From contig JAGCPF010000019.1 of NCBI GenBank assembly GCA_017642335.1, positions 1-64,000 on the forward strand: a stretch of DNA of 64,000 nucleotides, read 5' to 3'. Below are positions 49,130-57,447 of this stretch, one piece after another. The position numbers and the translations under genes were made by a program. Position 1 is the stretch's first letter, and each line of letters begins with the position of its first letter. The stretch is from Fibrobacter sp. (lineage in GTDB: Bacteria; Fibrobacterota; Fibrobacteria; Fibrobacterales; Fibrobacteraceae). The notes under the pieces were generated by a model. The model saw only the letters and a list, made by a program, of their open reading frames with translations. It searched no databases and had not been told where the DNA came from.

Positions 49130-50320
49130 TTGATTACGAAAAAGGTTCCGTTCTATTCGCTTGGTTATGTGACCGAATCTCTCGGCCGTGATTTGTTGTC
49201 GGCTTTCGGGGGCGTACTCGAGTCGAACTGGTTTATTCGCGGCCCCCGTTCCGAGCGTTTCGAGGGTGTCTTCGCCAAGTATTGCGGAGCGCAGTTCGGC
49301 GTGGGAACGGGAAACGGGTTGGATGCACTGACCTTGATGCTTCGTGCGTCGATTGAGCTGGGTTACCTGAAACGCGGGGACGAAGTGATTGTCCCTGCGA
49401 ATACGTTTATAGCGACGGTACTAGCCGTGTGTGCCGCTGGGCTTGTCCCCGTGCTTGTAGACCCTGACAGGGAAACATGCAACCTGGATGTGTCCCTGCT
49501 AGAGGGAGCCTGTTCCGAAAGGACCCGTGCCATCTTGGCCGTGCATCTTTACGGCCGGCTTGCCGATATGCCTGCCATTTGTGAATTTGCGAAGGCGAAG
49601 GGCCTGCTCGTGTTCGAGGATGCTGCGCAGGCGCATGGAGCTGAATTAGACGAGAGACGTGGTTCGACAGGCTCACCAACCGAGACGAGAGACGAGAGAT
49701 TAGAGACGAAAGACGAGAGGAAGGTTGCGAGAAGCACTGCGGCTGCGTACAGTTTCTACCCGACAAAGAACTTGGGTGCATTGGGCGATGGAGGCATGGT
49801 TGTCACCGACGATGCTGAATTGGCCCGGACTGTCCGCATGCTGGGCAATTACGGCTCGGAGCGCAAGTACGTGAACAAGTACGTCGGCGTGAATTCCAGG
49901 CTGGATGAGGTTCAGGCAGCCATCCTTTTGGAAAAGCTCCCGCATCTTGATGGCTGGAATGCGCGCCGCAGGGAGATTGCCGCACGTTACTGCTCCGAAA
50001 TCAAAAATCCGCTTGTCAGGGTGACTCCTGTGCCTGCAAACCCGTTGTCGCATGTCTGGCATGTTTTCCCGGTTTTCTGCGAACGCCGTGACGAACTGCA
50101 GTCGTTCCTTTCGGCCCGTGGTGTCGAGACGCTTGTCCACTATCCGATTCCGCCCCATCTGCAGGAAGCTTTCACTGGCGCTTCGGATTCCTTGCTCCGC
50201 CACGGTGTGCTTCCCGTTGCCGAAGAACTGGCGCGGACCGAACTCAGCATCCCGATGGGGCCTGGCCTTGGCGACGATGACGTTTCCCGTGTCATTGAAG
50301 CCCTGAATGAATTTGTTTAA
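49130..50320 (+). CDS. dTDP-sugar 3-aminotransferase, FdtB/QdtB-like, with a repeat-derived insert
   Basis: 396 aa from TTG 49130, with AGAGG at 49120-49124. DegT-type PLP enzyme: VPANTFIATVLAV, DAAQAHGAE (cofactor Asp) and Lys213 in SFYPTKNLGALGDGG. Similarity of layout to FdtB/QdtB suggests amination of a dTDP-3-keto-6-deoxyhexose made by the FdtA-like isomerase. Residues about 172-200 (LDERRGSTGSPTETRDERLE and TKDERK) replace the short loop before the PLP lysine. They are encoded by repeat DNA at 49636-49719, yet the frame and all catalytic residues are kept. Confidence 0.85.
   Translation: MITKKVPFYSLGYVTESLGRDLLSAFGGVLESNWFIRGPRSERFEGVFAKYCGAQFGVGTGNGLDALTLMLRASIELGYLKRGDEVIVPANTFIATVLAVCAAGLVPVLVDPDRETCNLDVSLLEGACSERTRAILAVHLYGRLADMPAICEFAKAKGLLVFEDAAQAHGAELDERRGSTGSPTETRDERLETKDERKVARSTAAAYSFYPTKNLGALGDGGMVVTDDAELARTVRMLGNYGSERKYVNKYVGVNSRLDEVQAAILLEKLPHLDGWNARRREIAARYCSEIKNPLVRVTPVPANPLSHVWHVFPVFCERRDELQSFLSARGVETLVHYPIPPHLQEAFTGASDSLLRHGVLPVAEELARTELSIPMGPGLGDDDVSRVIEALNEFV
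49636..49719 (+). repeat. In-frame repeat insert in the FdtB-like gene
   Basis: ttagacg agagacg (49636-49649) is followed by a hairpin-type word TGGTTCGACAGGCTCACCAA. Then come five more heptads: gagacga, gagacga, gagatta, gagacga, aagacga (49682-49716). The hairpin word resembles the widespread TTCGACAGGCTCA genomic repeat. Confidence 0.85.
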
Positions 50321-50323
50321 ATC

Positions 50324-51592
50324 ATGAATCGCGAATCTAAATTCTGGAAACTCGTTTTTGGTTCCGGCGGCGTGACCGCCTGCAACGTGCTGCGTGCCTT
50401 TGTCGTTAACAAGCTGCTGGCCATGTTCCTGCCACTTTCCACATTTGCCTGCGTCGGGCAACTGCAAAATTTCATGACGGTGGGGCAGGCGATGTCTTCG
50501 CTTGCCATGCAGAACGGTTGGGTGAGCCTGACTGCGCAGAACTTGGACAATCGTGAAAAGCTGGTCGGTCTCTGGCGCGGTGGTTTCAAGTTGACATCGT
50601 TTGCGACCGTCTTTACATCAGCCGTTGCGGTGATTTTCTGTTTTGTCGCTCCTCTCGAAACCCTTTTCCCGGGAATTCATCCGCGGCTGGTACAGGCGGC
50701 AATCCTCTTTGCATTGCCTGGAATCCTCGCGATGAATATCGTTACCATAGCTTCGTCGGTGCTGAACGGGTTGGGCGAGTACAAGCGTTGGGCGCTAGTG
50801 GGGGTGGCCTCGTCGCTGCTCCAGTGCATCTGGGTTGCCTTTTTCCTTTATACGGAACGGTTGAGCGTCCTTTCGATTATCGCGACGCAATCCATTGTCG
50901 CTGGGTTCTTTGCCGCCCGCGTGGCCAGCACGGCCGGTTTTAACTTCAGCGTTATCCGCAAGTCTGCGCTGGACATTCGCTCCCCGTGGTTCGCCTTTGC
51001 TGCTATGGGAATCGTCCCCATGATTCTGAATCCGGTCGTGCTGACCGTGATGCGCTCGTTTGTCGGTGCCGAGTTCGGCTGGGATGCCGCCGGTGTTTGG
51101 CAGGGGGTGTGGAAGGTTTCCGACTTTTTCGCGTCCGGCTTTTCTGCAATTTTGGGCGTGATACTCTTGCCCAGGATTTCGGGCAAGTTGACAAAACAAG
51201 AATTTTGGTCGACGTTCAATCCCGTACTCTACAAGATGTTCGGCTTGTCGCTGCTTGTTGTTGCCGTGCTTTTCGCTTGCCGTCACATTGTGGTCGCGAT
51301 ATTGCTTTCCGATACCTATGCTGCCGTGGCCGACTATATGCCTATCCAGCTTGTGGGCGATTTCTTCCGCACGGGGGGCTGGGCCCTTGGCCTTGTGCTT
51401 GTCGCCCGCGGCGAGACGGTCAAGTTCCTGGTCGCCGAGGTGCTGAGTAACGTCTACCTGGCCGTAGGAACGGTCGCCTTTTCGAAGGTTTTCGAATTTA
51501 ACGGCCCGATGATTGCGTATGCGAGCGAGAATTTCCTTTACTTTGTCGTGCTGTATGTCGTTGTGCGGAGGCTCAAATGGAATACTCCGTAA
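50324..51592 (+). CDS. Polysaccharide flippase, Wzx/WzxE-like (MOP superfamily)
   Basis: 422 aa with about twelve hydrophobic segments. The N-terminus KFWKLVFGSGGVTACNVLRA and the charged residues in early helices (NVLRAFVVNKLLAMFLPL) are like WzxE, the flippase paired with FdtA/FdtB-type genes in enterobacterial common antigen clusters. It would translocate a lipid-linked oligosaccharide across the inner membrane. It lies 3 nt after the aminotransferase gene and overlaps the next glycosyltransferase gene by 16 nt. Confidence 0.85.
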   Translation: MNRESKFWKLVFGSGGVTACNVLRAFVVNKLLAMFLPLSTFACVGQLQNFMTVGQAMSSLAMQNGWVSLTAQNLDNREKLVGLWRGGFKLTSFATVFTSAVAVIFCFVAPLETLFPGIHPRLVQAAILFALPGILAMNIVTIASSVLNGLGEYKRWALVGVASSLLQCIWVAFFLYTERLSVLSIIATQSIVAGFFAARVASTAGFNFSVIRKSALDIRSPWFAFAAMGIVPMILNPVVLTVMRSFVGAEFGWDAAGVWQGVWKVSDFFASGFSAILGVILLPRISGKLTKQEFWSTFNPVLYKMFGLSLLVVAVLFACRHIVVAILLSDTYAAVADYMPIQLVGDFFRTGGWALGLVLVARGETVKFLVAEVLSNVYLAVGTVAFSKVFEFNGPMIAYASENFLYFVVLYVVVRRLKWNTP

Positions 51593-52572
51593 CCAACATG
51601 TTTGCCGAAAAAATTGACGAGAATGTCTATGTGAAGGCCTTTGTGGAAGGAGCCAAGACGGAGCAGCGGGGAAATCCGCTGGATGGTACGACGACGGGGA
51701 CTCAAAGCCCGCTTGTGTCTGTCCTTTTGGCAAGTTACAATCACGAGCGCTTTGTCGAAGCTTCGGTGCGTTCCGTCATGGAACAGCAGGGCGTGTCGTT
51801 CGAGCTGATTGTCGTTGACGATGGCAGTACCGATGGTTCCCCGCAGATTCTTGAACGTTTGCAGAAGGAACTGGGATTCCGCTACGTGCACCGTCCCAAC
51901 AAGGGACTTGTCGCGACCATGAACGAACTTCTGTCGATGGCGAATGGCAAGTATTTTTGCTCGTTTTCTTCCGATGACGTGATGCCGCAGGGGCGCCTTT
52001 TTGTACAGAGTACTTATCTGGAGGCGAACCGCAGCAAGCCCATTTGCTTTGGCCAGATCGTGCGCATGGATGCTGACGGCCATCTCGATTCCGCTCCGGA
52101 TCCCCGCTACCTTTCGGGCGTGCCCGAGGTGAGCTTTGCCGACGTTTTCCTCGGGAAAAAGGAACTGCACGGCTGCACCGAGATGATCGAGTGCGAGACG
52201 TTCCGGAAACTGGGCGGCTACAGCGATGAGTTTGTCATCGAGGACTTCCAGATGATGCTCCTGTTCCTGTCGCGGTTCGAACCGCTGCCCGTGCTGAACT
52301 CCGTGTGCTGCTATTACCGTACGCATTCCACGAATATTTCGGGGCGCAAGGACTGGCTCTACGAAAATACGCTCAAGGTCATCGACCGGTATTCCTCGCA
52401 CAAGCTTTACAAGCAGGCTGTCCGCATCTGGAAATCCCACTGGTTTTCGGCGCTGTGCTATTCCGACAAGAAGGAAGCATTGCGCAAGTTGCCCCAGCTC
52501 GCCTCGTTCTCGTTTGCATTTTTCAGGCGTTTCCCAAAACTGTTCATTCCCAGATTCCTGCTGAGCCGCTAG
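51577..52572 (+). CDS. GT2 family glycosyltransferase
   Basis: 331 aa from ATG 51577, within the end of the flippase gene. An N-terminal extension of about 45 residues precedes the GT-A core: LVSVLLASYNHERFVEASVR, ELIVVDDGSTDGS and the metal site FSSDDVMP. The C-terminus (YRTHSTNISGRKDWLYENTL) is typical of O-antigen glycosyltransferases. It probably extends the lipid-linked glycan of this cluster; donor and acceptor are unknown. A strong bidirectional terminator follows. Confidence 0.85.
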   Translation: MEYSVTNMFAEKIDENVYVKAFVEGAKTEQRGNPLDGTTTGTQSPLVSVLLASYNHERFVEASVRSVMEQQGVSFELIVVDDGSTDGSPQILERLQKELGFRYVHRPNKGLVATMNELLSMANGKYFCSFSSDDVMPQGRLFVQSTYLEANRSKPICFGQIVRMDADGHLDSAPDPRYLSGVPEVSFADVFLGKKELHGCTEMIECETFRKLGGYSDEFVIEDFQMMLLFLSRFEPLPVLNSVCCYYRTHSTNISGRKDWLYENTLKVIDRYSSHKLYKQAVRIWKSHWFSALCYSDKKEALRKLPQLASFSFAFFRRFPKLFIPRFLLSR

Positions 52573-52591
52573 GCTTTTGTCGCAAAAAAAC

Positions 52592-52624
52592 AAAAAAAGA
52601 CTCCGCATTTGCGGAGCCTCTTTT
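52592..52624. terminator. Bidirectional terminator CTCCGC-ATTT-GCGGAG
   Basis: Stem 52601-52616 is flanked by A7 on the left and CCTCTTTT on the right. It ends the plus-strand glycan operon and the minus-strand membrane-protein pair that stops at 52642. Confidence 0.85.
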
Positions 52625-52641
52625 GAATATCATTGGCCGGA

Positions 52642-53148
52642 TTATTCTTCGGCGCCTTCTTCCACTTCACCTTCTTCGCCTTCTTCTTCGTCAGCGGCCT
52701 TGGCGATGGCGACATTGCCGAGCAAGGCGTTCACGTCGATGGCGGTGAGCCCGGTGAGGGTCTTGACGTCCGTCTTCTTGTCCACTTCGACCTTGTCGTA
52801 GTAGGAGACGATGTAGTAGGCCATGGTGGCTTCGAACTTGCGGTTCTTCTGGGCGATGCTCATGTTGCCCTTGATTCCCGGGAAGTACTTGGATTCCATT
52901 TCGGCCATCTGCTTAGCCGTCTTCACGTTTTGGATGGCGTCGCAGGTCATGAGCCAGAGCGTCTTGTTGGTTTCGATGGACTCGTTCACGAACTTGAGAA
53001 TCCTGGACGTGCCGTTGAAAGAGTTGCCGGTGGTCTTTTCGTAATGTTCGGTTGCCTGGGAAACATAGCTGCCCTTCTGCATGATGACCGTAGCGAGGAC
53101 TGCGAAAACGAGAACCGTGAGAGCGATGGTGATAGTCTTCAAATTCAT
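52642..53148 (-). CDS. Membrane-anchored protein with acidic tail, 168 aa (unknown pair, second gene)
   Basis: N-terminal transmembrane segment MNLKTITIALTVLVFAVLAT, a helical periplasmic domain and a terminal run of Glu residues (AADEEEGEEGEVEEGAEE). A Cys in LWLMTCDAIQNVKTAKQMAE is the only one. I do not recognise the family. It lies 11 nt after a similarly built gene, so the two form an operon. The acidic tail could bind Ca2+ or a basic partner; this is speculation. Confidence 0.6.
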   Translation of the reverse strand: MNLKTITIALTVLVFAVLATVIMQKGSYVSQATEHYEKTTGNSFNGTSRILKFVNESIETNKTLWLMTCDAIQNVKTAKQMAEMESKYFPGIKGNMSIAQKNRKFEATMAYYIVSYYDKVEVDKKTDVKTLTGLTAIDVNALLGNVAIAKAADEEEGEEGEVEEGAEE

Positions 53149-53159
53149 CGTGATTCTCC

Positions 53160-53717
53160 TTATTCGAAGTGGAACGGAGCCGGAGCTTCGAGTTTGAAGT
53201 GGTCTTCCATCTTGTATTCGGCGAGAGCCTTGTAGTCGGTGGACTTGAGCTTGCCCTTCGCGAAGGTGAAGCTGATGGAGCAGTCCTTTCCGCAGGCGAC
53301 TTCGTACACGCCACCTTCGGACTTGAGGAGGAACTTGTCGGCGAGGCCGGCCTTTTCGCTGATCAGGCTCTGGGCCTTGTCGTTCACGCCGGCAGCGGAA
53401 TACATATAGGCAATCTGCCTGACGCGTGCGTCCTTGTCACCCTCGATGGCGGCAACGGCGTTCTTGAACGCGGCTTCGGTCTTGTTGCCGGCGAGTGTCG
53501 CGTAGAGCAACTTGAATGCCATGCCGTACTGGTCGATGGATCTCCACTGTTCCTGGAGAACCCCGTTTGTGACGGTGAGGTAGGCGTCCACTTGTTCCTT
53601 GACGGACTTCTGGGCCTGGTCGTTGTATTGCCCCTTGAGCACCATCATGACGACTACGAGTGCCACGATGATGACGATGTCGGCAATCATCAAAATTCTG
53701 AGTTTTTTCTTGTCCAT
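53160..53717 (-). CDS. Membrane-anchored protein, 185 aa (unknown pair, first gene)
   Basis: MDKKKLRILMIADIVIIVAL starts a single transmembrane segment. A periplasmic domain rich in Ala and Lys follows, with two cysteines (VACGKDCSIS) that could form a disulfide. Like its downstream neighbour it has the pattern of a short N-terminal anchor plus a domain of about 140 residues, but the sequences are not obviously homologous. AAGGAACC provides the Shine-Dalgarno, and a TA-rich promoter-like sequence lies near 53765. The function is unknown. Confidence 0.6.
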   Translation of the reverse strand: MDKKKLRILMIADIVIIVALVVVMMVLKGQYNDQAQKSVKEQVDAYLTVTNGVLQEQWRSIDQYGMAFKLLYATLAGNKTEAAFKNAVAAIEGDKDARVRQIAYMYSAAGVNDKAQSLISEKAGLADKFLLKSEGGVYEVACGKDCSISFTFAKGKLKSTDYKALAEYKMEDHFKLEAPAPFHFE

Positions 53718-53889
53718 AAAGGTTCCTTAAGTAAGGTGTTCGTTTTATGAATTTACATCCTAATATATAAAAAGCAAGCAAAAGATGGTAAAAAATAGCC
53801 CAAAACCGAACAAAAAAGCGAATGGTTAACGAAACTTTACGCAAAGACGAACCCACAAGAACCTGTTCCATATGTATATTAATTTATAT

Positions 53890-54423
53890 ATGAATACAGA
53901 TGTAGAGAAACCTGCCGAAAATGCAGTCGACCGGGATATGCTCCCGTCCGAAATCATTTTCAACAACCTGAAGGAACTCGTCAAGGCGAAGAACACGGCC
54001 CACGAGTCCATGTTCAAGTTCCATTGGAAAAAGATCTGGCCGTTCAACATGATTTGGCCGCAGGTGGACTTCAACAGAATCGTTCGCTTCATGGGCGAAA
54101 TTGCAACAAATTGCCGGAAGCAGAAAGACTTGGTTGACGAGGCAAAGAAAAAGGCCGCGCCGTTCGAGGCGACGTTCCTGAATGCAGTCCCCGCTTACCT
54201 GGACGCGCTGGAAACCTCGTGCGACAAGCTGGCCGCCGCGGCGCAGTGGAAGCAGGAATGGCTGGAACGCAAGGCCAAAGGGGGAGCAAAGCTCCGCAAG
54301 GACGTTTCGGAGTATAACGCCTTGCTGAAGGACTACGAGAAGGCCCAGGGCGATCTCGTCAGGGCCGGGGCTTTTGTCCAGATGGGCTGGGGCGAAGTCG
54401 TCCTTGCCAAGAAGGGCGCCTGA
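53890..54423 (+). CDS. Hypothetical helical protein, 177 aa, in the glycan cluster
   Basis: The start chosen is ATG 53890 (MNTDVEKPAENAVDRDMLPS); ATG 53872 is in frame upstream but lies within the TATATTAA promoter-like string. The protein is alpha-helical and basic, with KFHWKKIWPFNMIWPQVDFN and several coiled-coil-like stretches and no membrane helix. I do not recognise it. It is 19 nt upstream of a glycosyltransferase gene on the same strand, which hints at an accessory role in glycan synthesis. Confidence 0.55.
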   Translation: MNTDVEKPAENAVDRDMLPSEIIFNNLKELVKAKNTAHESMFKFHWKKIWPFNMIWPQVDFNRIVRFMGEIATNCRKQKDLVDEAKKKAAPFEATFLNAVPAYLDALETSCDKLAAAAQWKQEWLERKAKGGAKLRKDVSEYNALLKDYEKAQGDLVRAGAFVQMGWGEVVLAKKGA

Positions 54424-54442
54424 TAGTTTTTTTGAGGTTGGT

Positions 54443-55429
54443 ATGCCGGAGATTAGTGTCATTGTCCCCGTGTACAACACGGCCAAATATCTTGAACAGT
54501 GCCTGCGGAGCATCGCGATGCAGACGTTCGGGAATTTTGAGACTGTGATCATTGACGACGGCTCTACCGACAACAGTTTATCTATTGCGCAGACTTTTGC
54601 GGAAAGCGATTCGCGGTTCAAGGTGCTTACGCAAAAGAACAGTGGTCCGTCAAGTGCCCGCAACAAAGGTCTGAAGGTTGCTTCGGGCAAGTGGATCGTG
54701 TTCGTGGACAGCGACGATGTTGCCGCACCATCCATGCTGCACGACCTCCTCTTTGCGGCAAAGGCCTGCAAGACGAAGGTGGCTTGTGGCCGGACACGCT
54801 CGTTTCGGGGACAGCTGCATCACGGGGACATTCTTCCCACGAACAAGGCTAGACCCCGCACCATAACGGCGGAAAAAGCTATCGAGCGTAGCCTTTACCA
54901 GAAAAATTTTCCGGACTATTCCCTTTGGAACAAAATATTCCGTGTGGAACTTTGGAAAAAGCGCAAACTCAAGGAAGGGACTTTTTTCGAGGATCTCATC
55001 TCCGTTATCTCCATCTTCCACGAGATTGACAGGGTCGCGCTTGTGAACAGGACTCTGTACTATTACCGGAAACACCCCGAGAGCGCGCTTGCCAACCAGG
55101 GCGGCGAAAAGACGGCTGTCCTCCTCGACATCTGCGAAGGGCTTTGCAAGGACGCGAATGAGAAAAACGCCTCGATGGACAAGAAGACGGCGGAACGCCT
55201 CCTGAAGGCTGCGGAAAGTTCGTTGCTGAGCGCGGGATTCAGCATCCTCATGCGCACGCCCGACACAGAGGAATTTTCGGAATACCGGAACCGTGCCTGG
55301 CACTGGATTAACGAGTTCCGCTTGCAATGCCTGCTGGATTGCAGGTCCAGGATTCGCAACAAGGTCGCGGCGATATGTTCGTTCGGCGGCAAGCGGTTCC
55401 TGGAATTTGTCATGAAGAGGTTCGGATGA
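54443..55429 (+). CDS. GT2 family glycosyltransferase
   Basis: 328 aa from ATG 54443, preceded by GAGGTTGGT, the same leader word that precedes ATG 35693. GT-A motifs are EISVIVPVYNTAKYLEQCLR, TVIIDDGSTDNS, GPSSARNKGLKVASG and FVDSDDVAAP. The C-terminal half is helical. It probably adds a sugar to a capsule or O-antigen unit. The stop overlaps the start of the next gene (ATGA), so both are co-translated. Confidence 0.88.
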   Translation: MPEISVIVPVYNTAKYLEQCLRSIAMQTFGNFETVIIDDGSTDNSLSIAQTFAESDSRFKVLTQKNSGPSSARNKGLKVASGKWIVFVDSDDVAAPSMLHDLLFAAKACKTKVACGRTRSFRGQLHHGDILPTNKARPRTITAEKAIERSLYQKNFPDYSLWNKIFRVELWKKRKLKEGTFFEDLISVISIFHEIDRVALVNRTLYYYRKHPESALANQGGEKTAVLLDICEGLCKDANEKNASMDKKTAERLLKAAESSLLSAGFSILMRTPDTEEFSEYRNRAWHWINEFRLQCLLDCRSRIRNKVAAICSFGGKRFLEFVMKRFG

Positions 55430-56193
55430 TCCCGAAGAAAATCCACTATTGTTGGTTTTCGGGCCAGGCTTATCCCGAGGAAATCCAGAAATGCATGGAG
55501 AGCTGGGAACGTGTGCTTCCCGGTTACGAACTTGTGCTGTGGGATGCGGAGAAAGCTCTTGTTACGGGCCTTCCTTGGGTGCGTGATGCGCTGGAACAGC
55601 GGCGCTGGGCCTTCGCGAGCGACGCTGTGCGCCTTTATGCGCTAGAAAACGAGGGCGGCATATATCTCGATACCGATGTCGAGGTGCTGAAAAGTTTTGA
55701 CGGCCTGCTGGAACGCGAATATTTCTTTGGTTACGAGAACGGCTCCAAGCGCATCGAAGGCGCGGTCATGGGGGCTGCGCCGAATTCTCCTGTAATCGCC
55801 AAGGCGCTGGAATTCTACCGGACGCACTCGTTTAGCTACGAGGAAAGCGAGGTGGACAATCTTGTGCTGCCAAATATTTTGGCGCGAGCCTTCGAGGGAA
55901 TGCCCAATTTTGAAATTTTCCCGGAACACGTGTTCTCCCCGAAAAGCTACATCGATGGCAAGGTCCGCCTGCATCCGGAGACTTTGTGCATCCATCATTT
56001 CTTCAGTTCGTGGAGACCAGAAAGCGTACGTCGCGGAATTGCACGTCGCCAGAAACTTTACGAGGCATTTCCACGCCCGTTGGCGTATTGCCTTGCGCGT
56101 ATTTTATCTGTATGGACAAACTTGCAGAACCTGGGATTTGCAGGGTCGGTCAAAAAGGCCTTCGGCATCTTGGTGCGTTGTCGCAAAAAATGA
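55426..56193 (+). CDS. GT32-type glycosyltransferase with DXD motif
   Basis: 255 aa. IPKKIHYCWFSGQAYPEEIQ is the characteristic N-terminus, and NEGGIYLDTDVEVLKSF carries the catalytic Asp-x-Asp of the Gly_transf_sug family. GAVMGAAPNSPVIAKALEFY follows. The family includes capsular and polysaccharide glycosyltransferases and the catalytic part of large clostridial toxins; at this size and place it is a glycan-synthesis enzyme. It is convergent with the pseudouridine synthase gene, 36 nt away. Confidence 0.88.
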   Translation: MIPKKIHYCWFSGQAYPEEIQKCMESWERVLPGYELVLWDAEKALVTGLPWVRDALEQRRWAFASDAVRLYALENEGGIYLDTDVEVLKSFDGLLEREYFFGYENGSKRIEGAVMGAAPNSPVIAKALEFYRTHSFSYEESEVDNLVLPNILARAFEGMPNFEIFPEHVFSPKSYIDGKVRLHPETLCIHHFFSSWRPESVRRGIARRQKLYEAFPRPLAYCLARILSVWTNLQNLGFAGSVKKAFGILVRCRKK

Positions 56194-56229
56194 ATCGGTG
56201 CGGCACGTTTTCGCCGATCAATATGAAAT

Positions 56230-57312
56230 TCAGCGTTCTATCTTGATGGGCTTCAGCTGGTTGATGACGCTCTGCAGTTCTTTGGGGAGCGGGCAGTCGA
56301 ATACCTTGCGTTCGCCCTGCCACACGAATTCAAGCCTGCAACTGTGCAAGAAGAGCCTGTGCAGCCCGAGCGTTTTTTTTGCCTCGCGGTTGAGCGCGAA
56401 ATCGCCGTAGCGGGTGTCGCCCAGGAGAGGGTGGCCGATGCTTGCGAAGTGGGCGCGGATCTGGTGCATGCGCCCGGTCTCGAGCTTGATTTTCACGAGG
56501 TCGTAGCCTTCGTAGTGCTGCTTGACGCGGTAGTGCGTGATGGCCTTCTGCGCGTCTTTGCCGGTCTCGCCGACCTTCATCTTGCTGCCTTTTGCCGCGT
56601 CGGTGCGGGTGAGGCTCTCGTCGATGGTGCCTTTTTCCTTTTTCAGGTTGCCCTTGACGAGCGCGAAGTAGAACTTTTCCACTTCGTGTTCGCGAATCAT
56701 GCGGGTGAAGTCGCGGAGCGTGTCCCCGTGGAGTGCCGCGATGAGCATGCCGGACGTTTCCTGGTCCAGACGGTGTGCGATGGTGGGCTTGAAATCGAGC
56801 CCTTCGCTTTTACCCCATTCCCAGAGGTATTCCACGAGGCTTTCGCCCGGGCGGGTGCCGCTGCCGGGTTGGCTCGCGAGTCCCGAGGGCTTGTTCACGA
56901 TGACATAGTCTTCGGTCTGGATGACGATATCGAGCTCACGTGCGCCCCATCGTGCTTGCTTTTCGGCGGAAGAGGCGTCCTTGCCCCAGGTGGACTTGCT
57001 TTTGGCATATCCTGTTTTCGACACACCCCACGTGTTACCCGAATCTTGAACCTTGGACTTGGTGCTTGAAGCCTCGAGCCCCGAGCCTTGTTTCTCGTCT
57101 GAACTATCCACCGATTTGAAATTTTCATAAATGCAGACGACGTCTCCTTCGGAGAGCATCTGGTTTGCCTTGCCGATAACTCCGTTGACACGGACTTTCT
57201 TTTTACGGATGACGGCGAAAAATACAGAAAGGGATTCCTCCGGGAAGGCCTTGCGAAGGAAACGGTCCAACCTCATGTTGGCGAAGTCACGGTCGATAAG
57301 TCTTGTAATCAT
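56230..57312 (-). CDS. RluC/RluD-family pseudouridine synthase with heptad-encoded linker
   Basis: 360 aa from ATG 57312 (MITRLIDRDFANMRLDRFLR). An S4 RNA-binding domain (1-66) and a catalytic domain (about 123-350) with AHRLDQETSG (Asp183) are present, ending FDCPLPKELQSVIN. The order and motifs match RluC (23S rRNA positions 955/2504/2580). Residues about 67-122 are an over-long low-complexity linker (QGSGLEASSTKSKVQDSGNT). Its DNA contains eight 7-nt units at 57045-57100. The catalytic residues are untouched, so the protein is probably functional. Confidence 0.88.
   Translation of the reverse strand: MITRLIDRDFANMRLDRFLRKAFPEESLSVFFAVIRKKKVRVNGVIGKANQMLSEGDVVCIYENFKSVDSSDEKQGSGLEASSTKSKVQDSGNTWGVSKTGYAKSKSTWGKDASSAEKQARWGARELDIVIQTEDYVIVNKPSGLASQPGSGTRPGESLVEYLWEWGKSEGLDFKPTIAHRLDQETSGMLIAALHGDTLRDFTRMIREHEVEKFYFALVKGNLKKEKGTIDESLTRTDAAKGSKMKVGETGKDAQKAITHYRVKQHYEGYDLVKIKLETGRMHQIRAHFASIGHPLLGDTRYGDFALNREAKKTLGLHRLFLHSCRLEFVWQGERKVFDCPLPKELQSVINQLKPIKIER
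57045..57100 (-). repeat. In-frame heptad array in the RluC-like gene
   Basis: cttgaac, cttggac, ttggtgc, ttgaagc, ctcgagc, cccgagc, cttgttt, ctcgtct: eight 7-nt units in one register. They encode part of the linker between the S4 and catalytic domains. Confidence 0.75.
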
Positions 57313-57340
57313 CTGTTCCGGCTGGGGGAGATTTGTCGGA

Positions 57341-57371
57341 CAAATATAGAAAATGCGGGGGGGATGTTCAA
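57341..57371 (-). promoter_or_regulatory. Promoter of the RluC-like gene (TTGAAC-N17-TATATTTG)
   Basis: On the minus strand TTGAAC (57371-57366) and TATATTTG (57348-57341) are 17 nt apart. The element ends 28 nt before ATG 57312, so a leader of about 23 nt is expected. Confidence 0.6.
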
Positions 57372-57447
57372 ATAGGGCGTGCATTATCGCATGATGGGGA
57401 TCATGCTTATTTGGGGGATAGAAGAGTATATTTGAAATTTTAAAATT

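Noticed and set aside
57427..57435. TATATTTG on the plus strand near 57428 as a promoter
   Set aside because: No plus-strand gene follows; the sequence lies in the AT-rich gap after the FISUMP gene.
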